Assembly: GCF_027533845.1 (NCBI RefSeq)
Contig: NZ_JAPZVN010000011.1
Span: 62,001-126,000, forward strand
Origin: Streptomyces sp. RPT161
GTDB lineage: Bacteria > Actinomycetota > Actinomycetes > Streptomycetales > Streptomycetaceae
Length of the DNA stretch: 64,000 nucleotides
Reading direction: 5' to 3'
This document shows, piece after piece, positions 52,358-61,430 of this stretch. The notes below the pieces were generated by a model that was not told where the DNA came from, made no database searches, and saw only the letters and a list, made by a program, of their open reading frames with translations. The stretch's first letter is position 1. The number at the start of each line of letters is the position of its first letter. A program made the position numbers and the translations under genes.

Positions 52358-53755
52358 TCAGCGCGGGGGCTGTCGTTCGGCGTCGTCCACCGCTTGCCGG
52401 GCGGGACCGGGCAGGCGGCCGGTGCCCCAGGAGCCCGCCGCCTCCGGCCCGCCGCCGGCCTCCGAACCGGAGGTCGCCGGCAGGCCGGGCGAGATCATGG
52501 TGCCCTCCACCCCCGGGGCGCCGGTGCGGTCCGGCAGCTTCCGCATCCGGTACATGAGGGCCACGGCCGTCGCCGAGGAGAGGCCGAAACACGTGCAGCA
52601 CACCCAGGGCAGCCAGGGCACGGCAAACCGTTTGGCGACGTCCATGGACCAGCCGACCATCGCGTTGCCGCCGGCCGCGGTCAGCCCGGCGAAGACGTAG
52701 AACAACCCGAAGTAGGTGCCGGCCAGGGACTCCCGTCCGAACCTGGGGATCATCTCCAGCACCGCGGGGTGGGCGACCATGGTGCCGCCGAACAGGAGCA
52801 GTGAGCCGATGCTCAAGATCACCATCCGTGGGACGATCTGCGCCAGGCCGGTGGGCGGTTGCCGATGGCAGATCAGCAGCGGTGGCAGGAAGGACAGTGC
52901 CATCACCACCAGGCCCGGGGCGACCCAGCGCGGGCCGCCGCCATGCCGTTCCAACGCCCTGGTGATGGGCAGTTGGAAGCAGTTGGCGACCGCGCCCAGG
53001 CCCAGCAGCACGCCGGCCGCGCCTTCCCAGCCGGAGGCGTTGCGGGCGCCTTCCGGTAGCAGCAGGCAGAGTTGGTTCTCCACGATGAACATGCCGGTGG
53101 TGGCGAAGGAGAACAGCAGGAACCTGCGGTTTCCGAAGACCTCCAGCCAGTCGCCGAGGACGCTGCCCCGGCTGGCGGCGACGGGCGGGCTGTTCGGCAG
53201 CACCATCGCCTGGCCCACGGTCAGCAGGGCGAAGACGCAGGCGCCGACCACCGCCCAGCCCCGGAAGTCGGTGCCGCACACCACGCTGCCAAGGACCAGT
53301 CCGATCAGTGAGCCGATGGTGGCGTAGACGTTGAGCAGGGCGAAGGCCTCCGCCTTGCGTACGCAGGGGGCCAGGGCGACATAGGCGCGGGTGGACGGAT
53401 AGAACAGCCCGGCCGCCAGCCCGTTGAGCACCGAGGCAGCGCACACCACCGGCAGGGTGCTACCGAAGGCGAAGAGCGAGAAGCCCAGGGTGCGCAGGGC
53501 GCACCCGGCGATGATCACGGTGTGGGGCCCCAGCCGGTCGGTGGCCGAGCCGCCGAGCAGAAACAGCCCCTGCTGGCCCAGGTTGCGGATCCCCAGTACG
53601 AGACCGACAGAGGCGGCGGAGAGGCCGAGATCTCGCCGCAGATAAACCGCCAGAAGCGGCACCAGGATGTAGAACCCGATGTCGACCCCGAATTGGTTGA
53701 TCAACAGCAACCGCAATGCGAGGGGGAACTCCCGAGTTGCACGAAAAGCTTTCAT
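52358..53755 (-). CDS. MFS transporter
   Basis: 465 aa with about 12 hydrophobic segments; N-terminal LLINQFGVDIGFYILVPLLA and the MFS signature ATDRLGPHTVIIAGCALRT. It resembles MdtH-type drug exporters. A 60-residue hydrophilic C-terminal tail is present. The start ATG 53755 was chosen because AGGGA lies at proper spacing; ATGs at 53761 and 53773 are alternatives. It precedes the glutamate decarboxylase by about 300 nt. Confidence 0.78.
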   Translation of the reverse strand: MKAFRATREFPLALRLLLINQFGVDIGFYILVPLLAVYLRRDLGLSAASVGLVLGIRNLGQQGLFLLGGSATDRLGPHTVIIAGCALRTLGFSLFAFGSTLPVVCAASVLNGLAAGLFYPSTRAYVALAPCVRKAEAFALLNVYATIGSLIGLVLGSVVCGTDFRGWAVVGACVFALLTVGQAMVLPNSPPVAASRGSVLGDWLEVFGNRRFLLFSFATTGMFIVENQLCLLLPEGARNASGWEGAAGVLLGLGAVANCFQLPITRALERHGGGPRWVAPGLVVMALSFLPPLLICHRQPPTGLAQIVPRMVILSIGSLLLFGGTMVAHPAVLEMIPRFGRESLAGTYFGLFYVFAGLTAAGGNAMVGWSMDVAKRFAVPWLPWVCCTCFGLSSATAVALMYRMRKLPDRTGAPGVEGTMISPGLPATSGSEAGGGPEAAGSWGTGRLPGPARQAVDDAERQPPR

Positions 53756-54783
53756 GCGCATCCCTGAATTCATGTCGATCGGGGGAAACGTCGCGCTTCG
53801 AGCAAGCGCGAAAGGCCCGGCAAAGGTGCGAAAAATGCACGAAGCGAGGGGAGCGTTACGGACTGACCTCGCATTTACCCTGATCACCCCATGATCAGGG
53901 AGCTGGACGGGTCGTCGTCCGGCTCATCGGTTCCCTCTTCCCGGGACAGGGGACAGCCAGCACTCAATGGCGTTGAGCGGGTGGCCGATCATATGCTTTT
54001 GCGGTGCATCCCCATCGACTCCCGACGGTGCTCGGAAGAATACGCAACAGACACGTTAGCAAAGCTAAGAGGTTTTCGATAGAGCGAGCTTCCTGGCAAT
54101 TACATCCGGATCGCCGAGGCGGTACGGAATTTCACCGCTCTTTTCTTCGATCCGGGAACCCGCGTCCGGCGAACAGAGCTCCGAGGCCGCCATCGAAGGT
54201 ACCGGCCTGGGTATGCCTGACCGGCTGCCCCGACTGATCAATGATCTGGCCTGGTATGTCCGCGTTTCCGTCTTACCTGACAGGGCGTCAGCAACTCGGC
54301 CGGTCTCGTTGGAGTGGTGTGCGTAGAGCGGGATCAGCCGCGCGAAGACCCGCGAGGCGATCAGGTGGAACATCCCGATGATCCTGTCATGGCTGACCGC
54401 GAGTGCGTCGTGCCAGGTCAGTCCGGCGAAGTCATCCTGAAGCCTGATCAGGATCGGCCGCGCGGCGTTACGGTGCCTGCTCGCCCGCCGCGGAACCACC
54501 TTGCGGCGCACCACTACCCGGCGGTGCGTCAGCGTCGCGGTGATCAGGGCTGCGGCCCCGGCTGATGGGCTGTCACCCATGAGTTCACGAAATTGACAGT
54601 TCATCGACAACATGGCGGTGCCTTCGCCGGGAATACTCCCCGACGGCACCGAAGCCGGGACGCGCGATGCCCGGCCCCGCCCCGAACCGGTTCGCGGCTC
54701 ACACCACGGACCGGGGCCGCGGGTTTCAGCACCTCCCCTGTGGGCCGGCTACCGAACGCCGGCCGCTTCTCCTTGGAGTGTCA
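53756..54783. other. Long region without a confidently identified gene
   Basis: About 1 kb. A minus-strand frame of 194 codons (54065-54649; includes LTWHDALAVSHDRIIGMFHL) is open, but I do not recognise it and its codon pattern is not clearly coding; it could be a decayed transposase or other remnant. GC is lower at 53980-54110, so promoters for the MFS gene may lie here. Confidence 0.35.
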
Positions 54784-55668
54784 GTGTCCATGCGTTCGAG
54801 GTCGCGTCTTGCCGTGTTGTCCGCGGTCGCCCTGACGACCGCCGCCGCCACGTGCTTCGCCCTGTTCCCGCAGAGCCCGGCCGCCGCCCGCACCCAGCTG
54901 GCGTCGAGCACCGCCTCCGCTCCCTCGCACATCGTGGTCGTGATGGAGGAGAACCACTCCTACGACGACATCATCGGCGACACCAATGACGCCCCCTACA
55001 TCAACTCCCTGGCGTCACAGGGCGCGTTGATGACCCAGTCGTTCGCCGTCACACACCCCAGCGAGCCGAACTACATGGCGCTGTTCGGCGGCAGTGACTT
55101 CGGGCTCACTTCCGACGCCTGTCCGACCAACGAGGGCGACACGCCCAACCTCGGCTCCGAACTGCTGGGCGCCGGCTACACGTTCAAGGGCTACTCGGAG
55201 GACCTGCCCAGAACCGGCTCGACCGTTTGCAGGAGCGGCAGTTACGCGCGCAAGCACTCGCCGTGGGTCAACTTCAGCAACGTACCGGGCGCCGACTCAC
55301 TGCCGTTCAGCTCCTTCCCCACTGACTACAGCACACTGCCCACCGTGTCGTTCGTGATCCCGAACCTGGACGACGACATGCACGACGGAACCATCAACCA
55401 GGCGGACAGCTGGCTGCAGAGCAACATCTCCTCCTACGCGACCTGGGCGCAGCAGAACAACAGCCTGCTCGTCGTCACCTGGGACGAGGACGACTACACC
55501 GAGAGCAACCAGATCCCCACGATCATCGTCGGTGCCGGCGTGAAGCCCGGCCAGTACAGCGAGGCGATCAACCACTACAACGTGCTCGCCACTCTGGAGC
55601 GGTTCTACGGCCTGTCGCCGGTCGGCGAGAGCGCCAACGCCACGCCGATCACTGACATCTTCGGCTGA
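54784..55668 (+). CDS. Secreted phosphoesterase (acid phosphatase/phospholipase C-like, PF04185)
   Basis: 294 aa. Signal peptide (RLAVLSAVALTTAAATCFAL...AAA). The catalytic start of the phosphoesterase family is IVVVMEENHSYDDIIGD, and TWDEDDYTESNQIPTIIVG carries later metal ligands. It probably releases phosphate from organic phosphates or phospholipids outside the cell. GTG 54784 is favoured (GGAG 5 nt upstream); ATG 54790 is possible. It directly precedes efeO and efeB, 84 nt away, suggesting co-expression. Confidence 0.85.
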   Translation: MSMRSRSRLAVLSAVALTTAAATCFALFPQSPAAARTQLASSTASAPSHIVVVMEENHSYDDIIGDTNDAPYINSLASQGALMTQSFAVTHPSEPNYMALFGGSDFGLTSDACPTNEGDTPNLGSELLGAGYTFKGYSEDLPRTGSTVCRSGSYARKHSPWVNFSNVPGADSLPFSSFPTDYSTLPTVSFVIPNLDDDMHDGTINQADSWLQSNISSYATWAQQNNSLLVVTWDEDDYTESNQIPTIIVGAGVKPGQYSEAINHYNVLATLERFYGLSPVGESANATPITDIFG

Positions 55669-55752
55669 CAGCCGTCCCTCGCATCCGTCCCCCGGACTCC
55701 CCGGGGGACGCCTCCTCCCGGCCCCGACGACCGAAGGGACCATCCCGCCGCC

Positions 55753-56964
55753 ATGCCGGACCCTGTGCTGTCCGAACCCCGCAAATCACCCGCGCGTCAA
55801 GGACGTTGGCGTGGTGCCGGGCTGGCCGTCCTACTCTTGCTGGGGGCGGCCGCGCTGACCGGCTCCACGCAGGCGCCCGGCGAAGCCCTGCCCGGCGGAT
55901 CGCTGCGGGTGGACGCCGCCGGTTGCGGCACGCCTCCCGCGCATCTGCCCGCCGGCCGGCTCTCCTTCGCCGTCACCAACGGCGACAAAGTCTTCGCCAG
56001 CATCTACGTGGTCTCGCCCGATGGCAGTCTGGCCTACGCGGAGATCCCCTGGCTCGGCCCGAACAAGACCTTGCCGCTGGCGACCACACTGACCGGCGGT
56101 GACTACGCCATCCGCTGCGTCTTCTCGAACGGGACGGTGAGAACCTCCCGCACGGTGCGGGTCTCCGGCACCGCCACCGGCGCGGTGGCCGGCTACCGTC
56201 CGCTGTCCGACCTGGAGATGACCGGACCGGTCAAGGCCTACCGCGCGTACGTCACTGCCGCGTTCCCCGGGCTGCTGGCGGCCACCCGTACCCTGGAAGC
56301 CGATCTCACCCGCGGCGACCTGGCCGCCGCCAAGACCGACTGGCTCACCGCGCACCTTGAGTATGAGCGCCTGGGTGCGGCCTACCACTCCTTCGGCGAG
56401 TACGACGACGCGATCAACGGGATGGCGAACGGTCTGCCGCAGGGCATGGACAGTCCGCAGTGGACCGGCTTCTTCGCCCTGGAGCACGGCCTCTGGCACG
56501 GTGCGCCCGTCAGCCGACTTCAACAGCTCGGCCGGCGGCTGGTAGCCGACATCGTCAACCTGCGGCAGGACTTCCCGAGCGAGGACACCGACCCGGGCGA
56601 TCTGTCACTACGCGCGCACGAAATACTGGAGAACGCCCTGCAGTTCCAGTTGGGCGGCATCGCCGACTACGGCAGCGGCACCACGCTGGCCACCCTGAGC
56701 GCCAACATCCAAGGCACACAAGAGGATTTGAGCGTGCTGGCCCCGGTACTCAGCCCGCGCGACCCCGAGTTGCTCAGCCAGCTGAACCAGCAGTTGGCGG
56801 CATATTCGACTGAGGTGACGTCCCATCGGAGCGCCTCCGGCGTCTGGACGCCGGTGACCCGGCTCGACGCCTCCCAGCGTCGAAGGCTCGACGGCGACCT
56901 CGGCCACCTCCTGGAGGAACTGGCCGCCGTACCCAACCTGCTCACTCCAAGGAACCACGCATGA
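55753..56964 (+). CDS. efeO: EfeO-type iron uptake periplasmic protein
   Basis: 403 aa. Signal/anchor (GLAVLLLLGAAALTGSTQA), a cupredoxin-like N-terminal domain (LSFAVTNGDKVFASIYVV then GPNKTLPLATTLTGGDYAIR), then the M75 domain with helix motifs (WLTAHLEYERLG, FFALEHGLWHGA, LRAHEILENALQFQ). The M75 metal motif HxxE is present as HLEYE/HEILEN. EfeO passes Fe to EfeU at the membrane. The start ATG 55753 follows GAAGGGAC at a long spacing. The usual partner gene efeU is not found in the window. Confidence 0.9.
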   Translation: MPDPVLSEPRKSPARQGRWRGAGLAVLLLLGAAALTGSTQAPGEALPGGSLRVDAAGCGTPPAHLPAGRLSFAVTNGDKVFASIYVVSPDGSLAYAEIPWLGPNKTLPLATTLTGGDYAIRCVFSNGTVRTSRTVRVSGTATGAVAGYRPLSDLEMTGPVKAYRAYVTAAFPGLLAATRTLEADLTRGDLAAAKTDWLTAHLEYERLGAAYHSFGEYDDAINGMANGLPQGMDSPQWTGFFALEHGLWHGAPVSRLQQLGRRLVADIVNLRQDFPSEDTDPGDLSLRAHEILENALQFQLGGIADYGSGTTLATLSANIQGTQEDLSVLAPVLSPRDPELLSQLNQQLAAYSTEVTSHRSASGVWTPVTRLDASQRRRLDGDLGHLLEELAAVPNLLTPRNHA

Positions 56965-57132
56965 CCTCCTCAGCCGGCCGGAAACGGAGTGACACAAGAC
57001 AGGCAAGGCGCCTGCGTGCGGTCGATGGTGGACGGAGGTCCGAATGACGGTTGGACGCCTGTCCCCGACCCGCTCCGCACGAGTTCCGATTCCTTCTCCG
57101 GCCACAGCCGGGGGTCTCTTCGGAGGCAACAG

Positions 57133-58425
57133 ATGAACGCCCCCCACACTCCCGCTCCCGGCGGCTGCCCGATGGCCGCAGGTCAGGCCGAACCGCTGCG
57201 CCGACGCTCCTTCCTGCGCGGCGCCACCTTGGGGGCCACCGTCGGCGCCGCGGTCGGCGCGGGGGCACTGGCCGGGGCGGTGACGGCGGCCGCCGAGCCC
57301 GGCCCGGGGCCGTCCGGTCGGCTGATCCCCTTCCACGGACCGCACCAGGCGGGCATCACCACCCCGCAGCAGGCCGCGGCGTCGTTCGTCGCCTTCACCG
57401 TCATCGGGCGCGACCGGGGCGGCCTGTTGGGGCTCTTCCAGACCCTGACCGACCGGATCCGCGCGCTGACCGCCGGTGGCCCGGTGCCCGCCACCGACCT
57501 CGCCTCCCCACCCAGTGACAGTGCCACACTCGGCCCGGTACTGCCCGCCGACGGCCTGACCGTCACGGTCGCCGTCGGCGCCTCGCTCTTCGACGGGCGT
57601 TACGGGTTGGCCACGCGCAAGCCCGCGAAGCTGGTGCCGATGCCGGTCTTTCCGGACGACGACCTGGTGGGTTCCAGGGAACTGCACGGTGACATCATGC
57701 TGCAGATCTGCGCTGATTCCCGGGACACCGTGATGCACGCACTGCGCGACATCACCAGGCACACCCGCGGTGCGATGCAGGCGAGTTGGAAGGTCGACGG
57801 ATTCCACGCGGCACCGCGACCGAGCGGTACCCCACGCAACCAACTCGGCTTCAAGGACGGCATCGCCAACCCCGACGTCGGTGACGGCTCGGTAGCGGAC
57901 GCGGTGCTGTGGACACACGGTGGCTCCTCCGGCGAACCCGCCTGGGTCGAGGGCGGCTCGTACCAGGTGGTGCGGATCATCCGGATGCTGGTCGAGTTCT
58001 GGGACCGGGTCTCGCTGCACGAGCAGGAGAACATGATCGGACGGCGGCGCGACAGCGGAGCGCCGCTGGACGGAACCCGGGAGTCCGACCCGCCCGACTA
58101 CCACGCCGATCCCCTGGGGCTGCTGACCCCGATGAACGCCCACATCAGGCTCGCCAACCCGCGCACCCAGGCCACCGCGAACCAGCAGATCCTGCGCCGG
58201 GCCTACAACTACGAGCGCGGGCTCGACCTCGACGGCAACCTCGACGTCGGCCTGGTCTTCTGCTGCTACCAGCAGGACGTGGCCCGCCAGTTCCAGGCCG
58301 TCCAGCACCGCCTGGCCGGCGAGCCGCTGGTCGACTACATCTCCCCGACCGGTGGCGGCTACTTCTTCGCCCTGCCCGGCGTCACCGGACCTGACGACCA
58401 CCTCGGCTCGGCCCTACTGGCCTGA
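57133..58425 (+). CDS. efeB: EfeB-type Dyp-peroxidase (deferrochelatase)
   Basis: 430 aa. Tat signal (LRRRSFLRGATLGATVGAAV). Dyp signature GFKDGIANP (GxxDG), and VDYISPTGGGYFFALPGV at the C-terminus. EfeB is a heme Dyp peroxidase exported by Tat that releases iron from heme. The start ATG 57133 has GGAGG at 6 nt. It follows efeO by 168 bp. Confidence 0.93.
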   Translation: MNAPHTPAPGGCPMAAGQAEPLRRRSFLRGATLGATVGAAVGAGALAGAVTAAAEPGPGPSGRLIPFHGPHQAGITTPQQAAASFVAFTVIGRDRGGLLGLFQTLTDRIRALTAGGPVPATDLASPPSDSATLGPVLPADGLTVTVAVGASLFDGRYGLATRKPAKLVPMPVFPDDDLVGSRELHGDIMLQICADSRDTVMHALRDITRHTRGAMQASWKVDGFHAAPRPSGTPRNQLGFKDGIANPDVGDGSVADAVLWTHGGSSGEPAWVEGGSYQVVRIIRMLVEFWDRVSLHEQENMIGRRRDSGAPLDGTRESDPPDYHADPLGLLTPMNAHIRLANPRTQATANQQILRRAYNYERGLDLDGNLDVGLVFCCYQQDVARQFQAVQHRLAGEPLVDYISPTGGGYFFALPGVTGPDDHLGSALLA

Positions 58426-58664
58426 CGCCCCTGGACGCCGAGGGCGAGCGGCGTGAAGACGCAATCGCCCCGTTGGGCGTGAAGGGTGCAACCCTGGACG
58501 CACCGCTCGACCGGGGGCCCGCACTGCGGCCATCCGAAGTGGGCGACCTCGCTGCGGTACCGGCAGGCATGGGGGTGTGCCGGAGCGTCGGCAGTGGCTG
58601 GAGGGAATCGGTCAAGGCGGTGATGGTTTCGTTCCTGTTGGTGAAGTGGTGTGGCGGAAGACGA

Positions 58665-58695
58665 GCCGCCCGAGGCGGGAGGCGGCTCGGGCGGC
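58665..58695 (-). terminator. Strong hairpin after DUF317 remnant
   Basis: A perfect 10-bp stem (GCCGCCCGAG / CTCGGGCGGC) with an 11-nt loop. It lies 19 bp past the minus-strand stop of the DUF317 remnant and could also stop transcripts from efeB on the other strand. Confidence 0.55.
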
Positions 58696-58713
58696 TTGAG
58701 TTGGGGATCGGGG

Positions 58714-58862
58714 TCAGGATGTGGCGAGCAGGGCGGCGGTGAACGCCCGGATCGCGTCGGTCGGTACGGAGGGCGTGAAGCGGGCGCGCCAGGTCGGATC
58801 GGCCTCGCGAGCCTTGACCCCGAGCTGATCCGTCCGCAGGGGTACACCGCACCTGGCCGCCG
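58714..58862 (-). pseudogene. DUF317-like C-terminal remnant
   Basis: A minus frame reads GVPLRTDQLGVKAREADPTW then RARFTPSVPTDAIRAFTAAL ending LATS and TGA 58714. The W-x-A-x-F...TP...I-x-AF pattern is the C-terminal half of DUF317, a Streptomyces-specific domain. No upstream start or N-terminal half was found; similarity fades at 58862. The rest of 58426-58664 holds nothing recognised. Confidence 0.55.
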
Positions 58863-58983
58863 GGTGCCCTTGGCTCAAGCGCTGGGCCGGGTCAGCAGTG
58901 CAGGCAACCGAACGCCCGCACCCTGCGGAGTGGTGCGCACGCGGCTGGTGGCTCAGCCGCGTCCCGCGCCTTCCGGGAGTGGC

Positions 58984-59306
58984 CTACTTGAACCAGTAGC
59001 GAACGCCCCGGTGGTGTGAGCAGGTGCCAGAGAAGTGGGCGGAGTAGCTGAACGTGCCGTCCTTGCACTGGGCGGTGGCTCCACGCGGATGCCTGACCCA
59101 GGGGGGCAGGTGCCCGTCGTGTGGTGTGCGCAGTGGGCGGTCGGGCGGGCCGTTGCCGCCTGTGCTTCGCCCACTGGGACAAGGAGGGCCGCGGCGACCA
59201 TGACGGCCGCTGCGGCCCTCCGGAACTTCCACGTGCCAGGAGCGGCGCCAGTGGATATGGCACCGCGGTGCGGGGCTAGGGCGGACGATGTGGTGGTGCG
59301 GCTCAT
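58984..59306 (-). pseudogene. DUF3761 secreted protein with homopolymer frameshift
   Basis: The N-terminal part from ATG 59306 (or 59312) has a signal peptide (RRAAAAVMVAAALLVPVGEA). The C-terminal DUF3761 domain (ATAQCKDGTFSYS, then GTCSHHRGVRYWFK) ends at 58984 in a different frame. The two join in a run of six G (59101-59106 on the plus strand, six C in the gene): adding one base gives CPPWVRHPRGATAQ and one 107-aa protein of normal form. It may be a sequencing error, a real loss, or a phase-variable tract. Confidence 0.7.
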
Positions 59307-59560
59307 GGCCATCCCCCTTTGAACGGTCTGACGAATCACCAATCCTCGTGGCGTCAACAGGCCGGGGATGGCGAATACTTCAGCTGTGATGGTTCGGTGA
59401 TGGCGCCGCGACCGTGCTGTGTTCCTGCGGCGGTGGAGCGCGGCGTCTCGCGCTCGGGCACCCTGTCGGCGCCGGGACCCGGTGTGGGAAATCGACTCGC
59501 CCCCCAGCGAAGCTGGCTGTACATGCTTGTGTTGCCCGCCGCCACCGCACCGTCCTTGAA

Positions 59561-59578
59561 CCGCCTCCGCCGGAGCGG
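59561..59578 (-). terminator. Hairpin after sulfite-oxidase-like gene
   Basis: CCGCCTCCG/CGGAGCGG-type stem with one bulged base, immediately past the stop at 59581. Moderate quality. Confidence 0.4.
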
Positions 59579-59580
59579 GG

Positions 59581-60666
59581 TTAGTGGCTGCATGTGACGC
59601 GCACGCGGGCCCAGGAGTTGTTGGAGTACCCCCGGGGGTTCCAGACGGTCGCCAGTGATTCGGGCTGCACGGCCGCGGTGGAGTCCCAGGCCCGGGCGAG
59701 CAGTTCCGTCGCCCCTGCAGGCAGGGCGAGCGTGATGCGCCAGTGCTGCCACGTCCACGGATTCTCCGGGGCGTCCAGATCCGCGTGCACCCAGCTGCTC
59801 CCACCGTCGGGGGATACGTCGACGCGTGCCACGGTCCGGTCGTCCCCAGCGAAGGCGAATCCGGTGATCTCAGTTGCCCCGGGATGCAGCCGTGCGCCCT
59901 CGCCGGGCCGCACGATGGTGCAGTGGATCGCTATCGGGCCGAGGGTGATGCCGTCGGTCGCCTCGGTCTGCTCAGGTTCGGCTTCGGCTGGCAGGACGCT
60001 GTATTCGGTCTGGAAGTAGTTCTCGGACGGTACGGTCTGCACGGTGATGCGCTGGACCCATTTGACGCTGCGGGCCCCGATCCAGCCAGGGACGACCACG
60101 CGCAGTGGTGCGCCGTGCGCGGCAGGCAGCGCCTGGTCGTTCATCGCCCAGGCTAGGAGCACCTCGCTGGAGGTCGCCTTCGCCGCCGGTATGGAGCCGC
60201 CGAAAGGCTGCGGCGGCTCGGCGCCCTGGGACACGTCGGTGCCGATGAAGGCTACGTGGGCGGCTTCCGCCTGCAGTCCGGCCTCAGCCAGCACGTCCGC
60301 CAGGCTCGCGCCGCTCCAGCGTGCCGTGGAGACGGCCCCCGGCCCCCACGGGACCTGGCCTGGTATGTCGCGGAACCGCATGAGCTCAGCACGGCGATTG
60401 CCCGCGCACTGCAGTGTCGCCACCACCGTTCGCTCGCGGAAGCGGCCCTGCAAGTCCTCCATCGAAAGCTCCAGTGGGCGATCGACCAGGCCGTCCACCC
60501 GCAGCCGCCAAAGCGCCGCGTCAATGTGAGGGATCGGCCCGTGATTGCGGCCGTAGAAGGTGTCGAGGGGCGTGACCTGGTGCATGAGCGCCTCACCAGG
60601 TGGTTCAGCGTTGTACGGCTCGCTCTGGTGAACGATCATGTCGTCCCGCTTGCCCCATAGGCCCAT
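59581..60666 (-). CDS. Molybdopterin-dependent sulfite-oxidase-like enzyme
   Basis: 361 aa. LQCAGNRRAELMRFRDIPGQ contains the Mo-coordinating Cys87; the early GRNHGPIPHID and VDGL and later VPGWIGARSVKWVQRI fit the sulfite oxidase/YedY-like molybdopterin fold, with a C-terminal dimer domain (TEITGFAFAGDDRTVARVDV, DGGSSWVHADL). No N-terminal heme or Tat signal is visible, so it is probably cytoplasmic. The start is ATG 60666, inside a palindrome; ATG 60639 is an alternative. The electron acceptor is unknown. Confidence 0.88.
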   Translation of the reverse strand: MGLWGKRDDMIVHQSEPYNAEPPGEALMHQVTPLDTFYGRNHGPIPHIDAALWRLRVDGLVDRPLELSMEDLQGRFRERTVVATLQCAGNRRAELMRFRDIPGQVPWGPGAVSTARWSGASLADVLAEAGLQAEAAHVAFIGTDVSQGAEPPQPFGGSIPAAKATSSEVLLAWAMNDQALPAAHGAPLRVVVPGWIGARSVKWVQRITVQTVPSENYFQTEYSVLPAEAEPEQTEATDGITLGPIAIHCTIVRPGEGARLHPGATEITGFAFAGDDRTVARVDVSPDGGSSWVHADLDAPENPWTWQHWRITLALPAGATELLARAWDSTAAVQPESLATVWNPRGYSNNSWARVRVTCSH

Positions 60667-60681
60667 ATAGCCACTATGGGC
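60661..60681. repeat. Inverted repeat over the start of the sulfite-oxidase-like gene
   Basis: GCCCATA and TATGGGC arms with a 7-nt spacer cover the ATG at 60666. It may be an operator or may pair in the RNA around the start codon. Confidence 0.5.
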
Positions 60682-60940
60682 GAAAATTTCTTCGACGGCA
60701 GCATCGCTGCGACGAGCAGGGATCGGCTCGTCCGGAACCCGCTACTGCCCCACCCCCGCGGCGGCCGACCGCTGCTGCCTGGCACCGCCTCGCCAGCTAC
60801 CACCGGCCACCATGTCGCTGCGCCCAGCCGCGCAGGGCGTCTCGAGTCCGCTTTGCGCTTGAAGTTCGTGAGGACCCGAGGCGCTCAAGGTGCAAGGACG
60901 TCGAATCCGGATGCCGCCACGCAACGTTCCACAGGGAGTG

Positions 60941-61213
60941 TCAGGAGGCGCCTGACGTGGTCTGTGGCGGTTGAGAAGTGGGCGTGGGGGCTTGGGCCGG
61001 TGGTTGCGGGCGGTCGGCGCGGGGCGAGTGTTGTGCGGTGCCGGTTGGCGTGTCCGCGGTTCCGGGGAGAGCTTGGGCGTAGCCGACGCCCAGTGTGAAC
61101 GTCCCAGCCAGAGCGGCGGTGGCGGTCCAGCGGGTGGCGGTGCTCACCCGCCGTAGTCCGCGCTCGCGTCGTTGTACGGAGGCTGGGTCGGTGTGCGGCG
61201 TGGAGCTTGGCAT
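60941..61213 (-). CDS. Small membrane-anchored protein, regulon member of the two-component system (paralogue 1)
   Basis: 90 aa. A basic RRERGLRRVSTATRWTATA, one membrane segment (ALAGTFTLGVGYAQALPG), then a Pro/Thr-rich tail. It is paralogous to the protein starting at 63715 (RDRGLRRVGTTTRW...GTGYAQALPG). The start ATG 61213 has AGAGGGAC upstream. Its promoter region holds the same 18-bp motif. Function unknown; such small proteins in Streptomyces often sit beside FMN-binding or ferric-reductase genes, but none is seen in this window. Confidence 0.65.
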   Translation of the reverse strand: MPSSTPHTDPASVQRRERGLRRVSTATRWTATAALAGTFTLGVGYAQALPGTADTPTGTAQHSPRADRPQPPAQAPTPTSQPPQTTSGAS

Positions 61214-61321
61214 GGCTGTCCCTCTTTCGTGTGAAAGCGATGACCTTTGGCGTGACGCGCTCCGGTTCGCTTGTCGCTGGGGGCCGTGTCTTTAGGATGC
61301 GCGGTGGCTCGTTGCCATCGC

Positions 61322-61339
61322 GTTCGGGAAATCTTCAGA
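61322..61339 (-). promoter_or_regulatory. 18-bp direct-repeat motif upstream of the 61213 gene
   Basis: TCTGAAGATTTCCCGAAC on the minus strand, 109 bp before the start at 61213. It contains two CYGAA-type half sites 11 bp apart, as in OmpR/PhoP-type response regulator sites. A near-identical motif precedes the paralogue at 63715. Confidence 0.7.
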
Positions 61340-61430
61340 TGCGACAAAGGTGCTCGGGCGGTCCGCGTCCGCCGGGGTGCTCGCCGACCGGTGGTCAGGA
61401 GCGGCGTGGTGGCGGCCTAGGCTGAGTGCC

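Noticed and set aside
54065-54649. 194-codon minus-strand frame as a real gene
   Set aside because: No known domain, no clear ribosome site, codon use not clearly coding; left as an unidentified stretch.
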